Source: Rhodospirillaceae bacterium
GTDB lineage: Bacteria; Pseudomonadota; Alphaproteobacteria; UBA8366
Assembly (NCBI GenBank): GCA_002718015.1
Contig: PBCW01000075.1
Coordinates: 1-14,352 of the forward strand
Reading direction: 5' to 3'
Length of the DNA: 14,352 nt
Positions 12,987 to 14,352 of the stretch are shown here, piece by piece. The notes beneath the pieces are model-generated. The model was given only the letters and a program-made list of their open reading frames with translations, did no database searches and was not told the DNA's origin. Made by a program: the position numbers and the translations under genes. Position 1 is the first letter of the stretch; the number at the start of each line of letters is the position of its first letter.

Positions 12987-14352
12987 ATGGAACTTACTAT
13001 CGAACAAGCACTGCAGCAAGGCGTTGCCGCACACAAAGAGGGCAAGCTACAAGATGCTGAATGTTTATATCGGGCTATCTTGCAATCTCAGCCTCAGCAT
13101 CCAGACGCTAACCACAATCTAGGCGTATTAACAGTCTCTGTTAATAAAGCTGATGCAGCACTACCGTTATTTAAAACTGCTCTTGAAGCAAATCCAAATA
13201 TAGAACAATTTTGGCTCAGTTATATTGATGCACTTATCAAAGAAAAGCAGTTTGATAATGCGGAGGAAGTTCTTGAGCAGGCAAAGAATCAAGATGTGGA
13301 CAAAGAAAAATTAAATGTCCTGGAGGCTCAACTAGCCTCCATAAACAAACAAGAAACTGTTGTTAGTTTAAGCCCATCTCAGGAACAACTCAGTAGTCTT
13401 TTAGAACACTATCAGAGCGGACGATTTAGTGACGCAGAGAAGCTAGCTACAACCATAAGTAAAGATTTTCCTAATCATCCTTTTAGTTGGAAAGTTTTAG
13501 GCGCAGTATTAGGAGCAACAGGCAGAAAGTCTGAAGCCCTAAATGCCAATCAGACAGCAGTTGCGTTATTTCCTCAAGACGCTGCTGCCCACTACAACTT
13601 GGGTATCACGCTCCAAGCATTAGGAAGATTAGACGAAGCAGAAGCAAGCTATAGGCAAGCGATAGCGTTGAATCCGAACTATGCCCTAGCCCACAGCAAC
13701 TTGGGTGTCGCGCTCAAAGAACTAGGCAGATTAGACGAAGCTTTAGCAAGCTCTAGTCAAGCGATAGCGTTGAATCCGAACTATGCCCTAGCCCACAACA
13801 ACTTGGGCGTCACGCTCAAAGAACTAGGCAGATTAGACGAAGCTTTAGCAAGCTATAGTCAAGCGATATCGTTGAAGCCTGACTATGCCGAAGCCCACTA
13901 CAACTTGGGTAACACGCTCCAAGAACTAGGCATATTAGACGAAGCTCTAGCAAGCTATAAGCAAGCGATAGCCTTGAATCCGAAATATGCCCTAGCCCAC
14001 AGCAACTTGGGCAACACGCTCGAAGAACTAGGCAAATTAGACGAAGCTCTAGCAAGCTATAACCAAGCTATAGCATTGAATCCTGACTGTGCCCTAGCCC
14101 ACAGCAACTTGGGTAACACGCTCCAAGAACTAGGAAAATTAGACGAAGCCGAAGTAAGTTTAATGCAAGCGATAGCGTTGAAACCTGACTTTGCCGAAGC
14201 CCACTACAACTTGGGTAACATGCTCAAAGAACTAGGAAGATTAGACGAAGCTGTTGCAAGTTATTCGCAAGCCATAAAGTTGAAATCTGACTTTTCCGAA
14301 GCCCACAATAATTTTGGTAACACACTCAAAGAACTAGGAAGATTAGAAGAAG
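12987..14352 (+). CDS. TPR-repeat protein, 3' end beyond the window
   Basis: The frame is open from ATG 12987 to the right edge, at least 455 residues, with no stop codon. It begins MELTIEQALQQGVAAHKEGK, itself the start of a tetratricopeptide repeat. A less regular helical region follows (SPSQEQLSSLLEHYQSGRFS), and then near-identical 34-residue TPRs of the form AHxNLGxxLxELGRLDEAxASYxQAIALNP from about 13585 on. TPR superhelices bind peptides or protein partners. In bacteria proteins of this type often carry a C-terminal sulfotransferase, glycosyltransferase (SPINDLY/OGT-like) or methyltransferase domain, which would lie outside this window; none can be claimed. There is no signal peptide, so the product is probably cytosolic. 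Its base composition is less AT-rich than the island genes. A GAGAG about 8 bases upstream is a weak Shine-Dalgarno. Confidence 0.85.
   Translation, partial: MELTIEQALQQGVAAHKEGKLQDAECLYRAILQSQPQHPDANHNLGVLTVSVNKADAALPLFKTALEANPNIEQFWLSYIDALIKEKQFDNAEEVLEQAKNQDVDKEKLNVLEAQLASINKQETVVSLSPSQEQLSSLLEHYQSGRFSDAEKLATTISKDFPNHPFSWKVLGAVLGATGRKSEALNANQTAVALFPQDAAAHYNLGITLQALGRLDEAEASYRQAIALNPNYALAHSNLGVALKELGRLDEALASSSQAIALNPNYALAHNNLGVTLKELGRLDEALASYSQAISLKPDYAEAHYNLGNTLQELGILDEALASYKQAIALNPKYALAHSNLGNTLEELGKLDEALASYNQAIALNPDCALAHSNLGNTLQELGKLDEAEVSLMQAIALKPDFAEAHYNLGNMLKELGRLDEAVASYSQAIKLKSDFSEAHNNFGNTLKELGRLEE
13588..14352 (+). repeat. 102-bp tandem repeat coding the TPR array
   Basis: Seven full units and one partial begin at 13588, 13690, 13792, 13894, 13996, 14098, 14200 and 14302, each with CCCAC and a following ACTTGGG or close variant. 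The spacing is exactly 102 bases (34 codons) throughout, and units share long identical blocks such as TTAGACGAAGC. Such similarity favours unit gain and loss by recombination or slippage. Confidence 0.9.

Noticed and set aside
13816..14055. Minus-strand open frame of 79 codons with internal repeats
   Set aside because: It is the antisense shadow of the 102-bp TPR repeat; its repetition follows from the sense strand.

Overview
The window reads as part of a Gammaproteobacterium chromosome, probably marine. The GlmM, GlmS and Nei proteins follow their E. coli counterparts motif for motif, and the TPR protein at the right edge is of a type I associate with marine bacteria; the taxonomic call is an inference. 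There are two unlike halves. Positions 1 to 6570 are GC-rich, conserved housekeeping DNA. From the base after the glmS stop codon (6571) to about 12980 the DNA is clearly AT-rich and filled with small accessory genes, most of them broken. A TPR gene that runs off the right edge follows.

Left half: a 5'-truncated cryptochrome/photolyase-family gene (+), a decayed and frameshifted stretch that once looked like a secreted protein gene (+), nei (endonuclease VIII, -), glmM (phosphoglucosamine mutase, -), then glmS (+) diverging from glmM across a 156-bp promoter region. GlmS makes glucosamine-6-P and GlmM converts it to glucosamine-1-P, so the divergent pair holds two consecutive steps of UDP-GlcNAc synthesis.

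Right half: a genomic island directly behind glmS, whose 3' end is the classical attTn7 target region. The main observation is that the last 18 bases of glmS, which encode Ser-Val-Thr-Val-Glu-stop, recur inside the island. Copies at 9402 and 12439 encode the same peptide plus a stop with only synonymous changes and different stop codons; 12381 encodes SVTVD-stop, and 12301 and 11837 are weaker copies. Behind three of these copies (6553, 9402 and 12439), about 110-145 bp downstream, lies a member of one small protein family that resembles the DNA-binding region of serine recombinases. The layout suggests serial insertion of roughly 2.9-kb elements, each carrying a glmS-tail mimic.

The first unit (6571-9401) holds an HTH pseudogene, a Rep-like HUH-motif pseudogene, two overlapping secreted-protein pseudogenes on the minus strand, a ribbon-helix-helix gene and a serine-recombinase-tail fragment. 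The second (9402 to about 12300-12440) holds an HTH gene, three membrane-anchored proteins of one architecture, copies of a small charged protein and an ABM-like protein. The third starts at 12439 with an HTH gene, a broken small charged gene and the large TPR gene. At least six accessory genes are interrupted by a single in-frame stop, and three of these stops can be proved by codon-for-codon alignment to a paralog in the same window.
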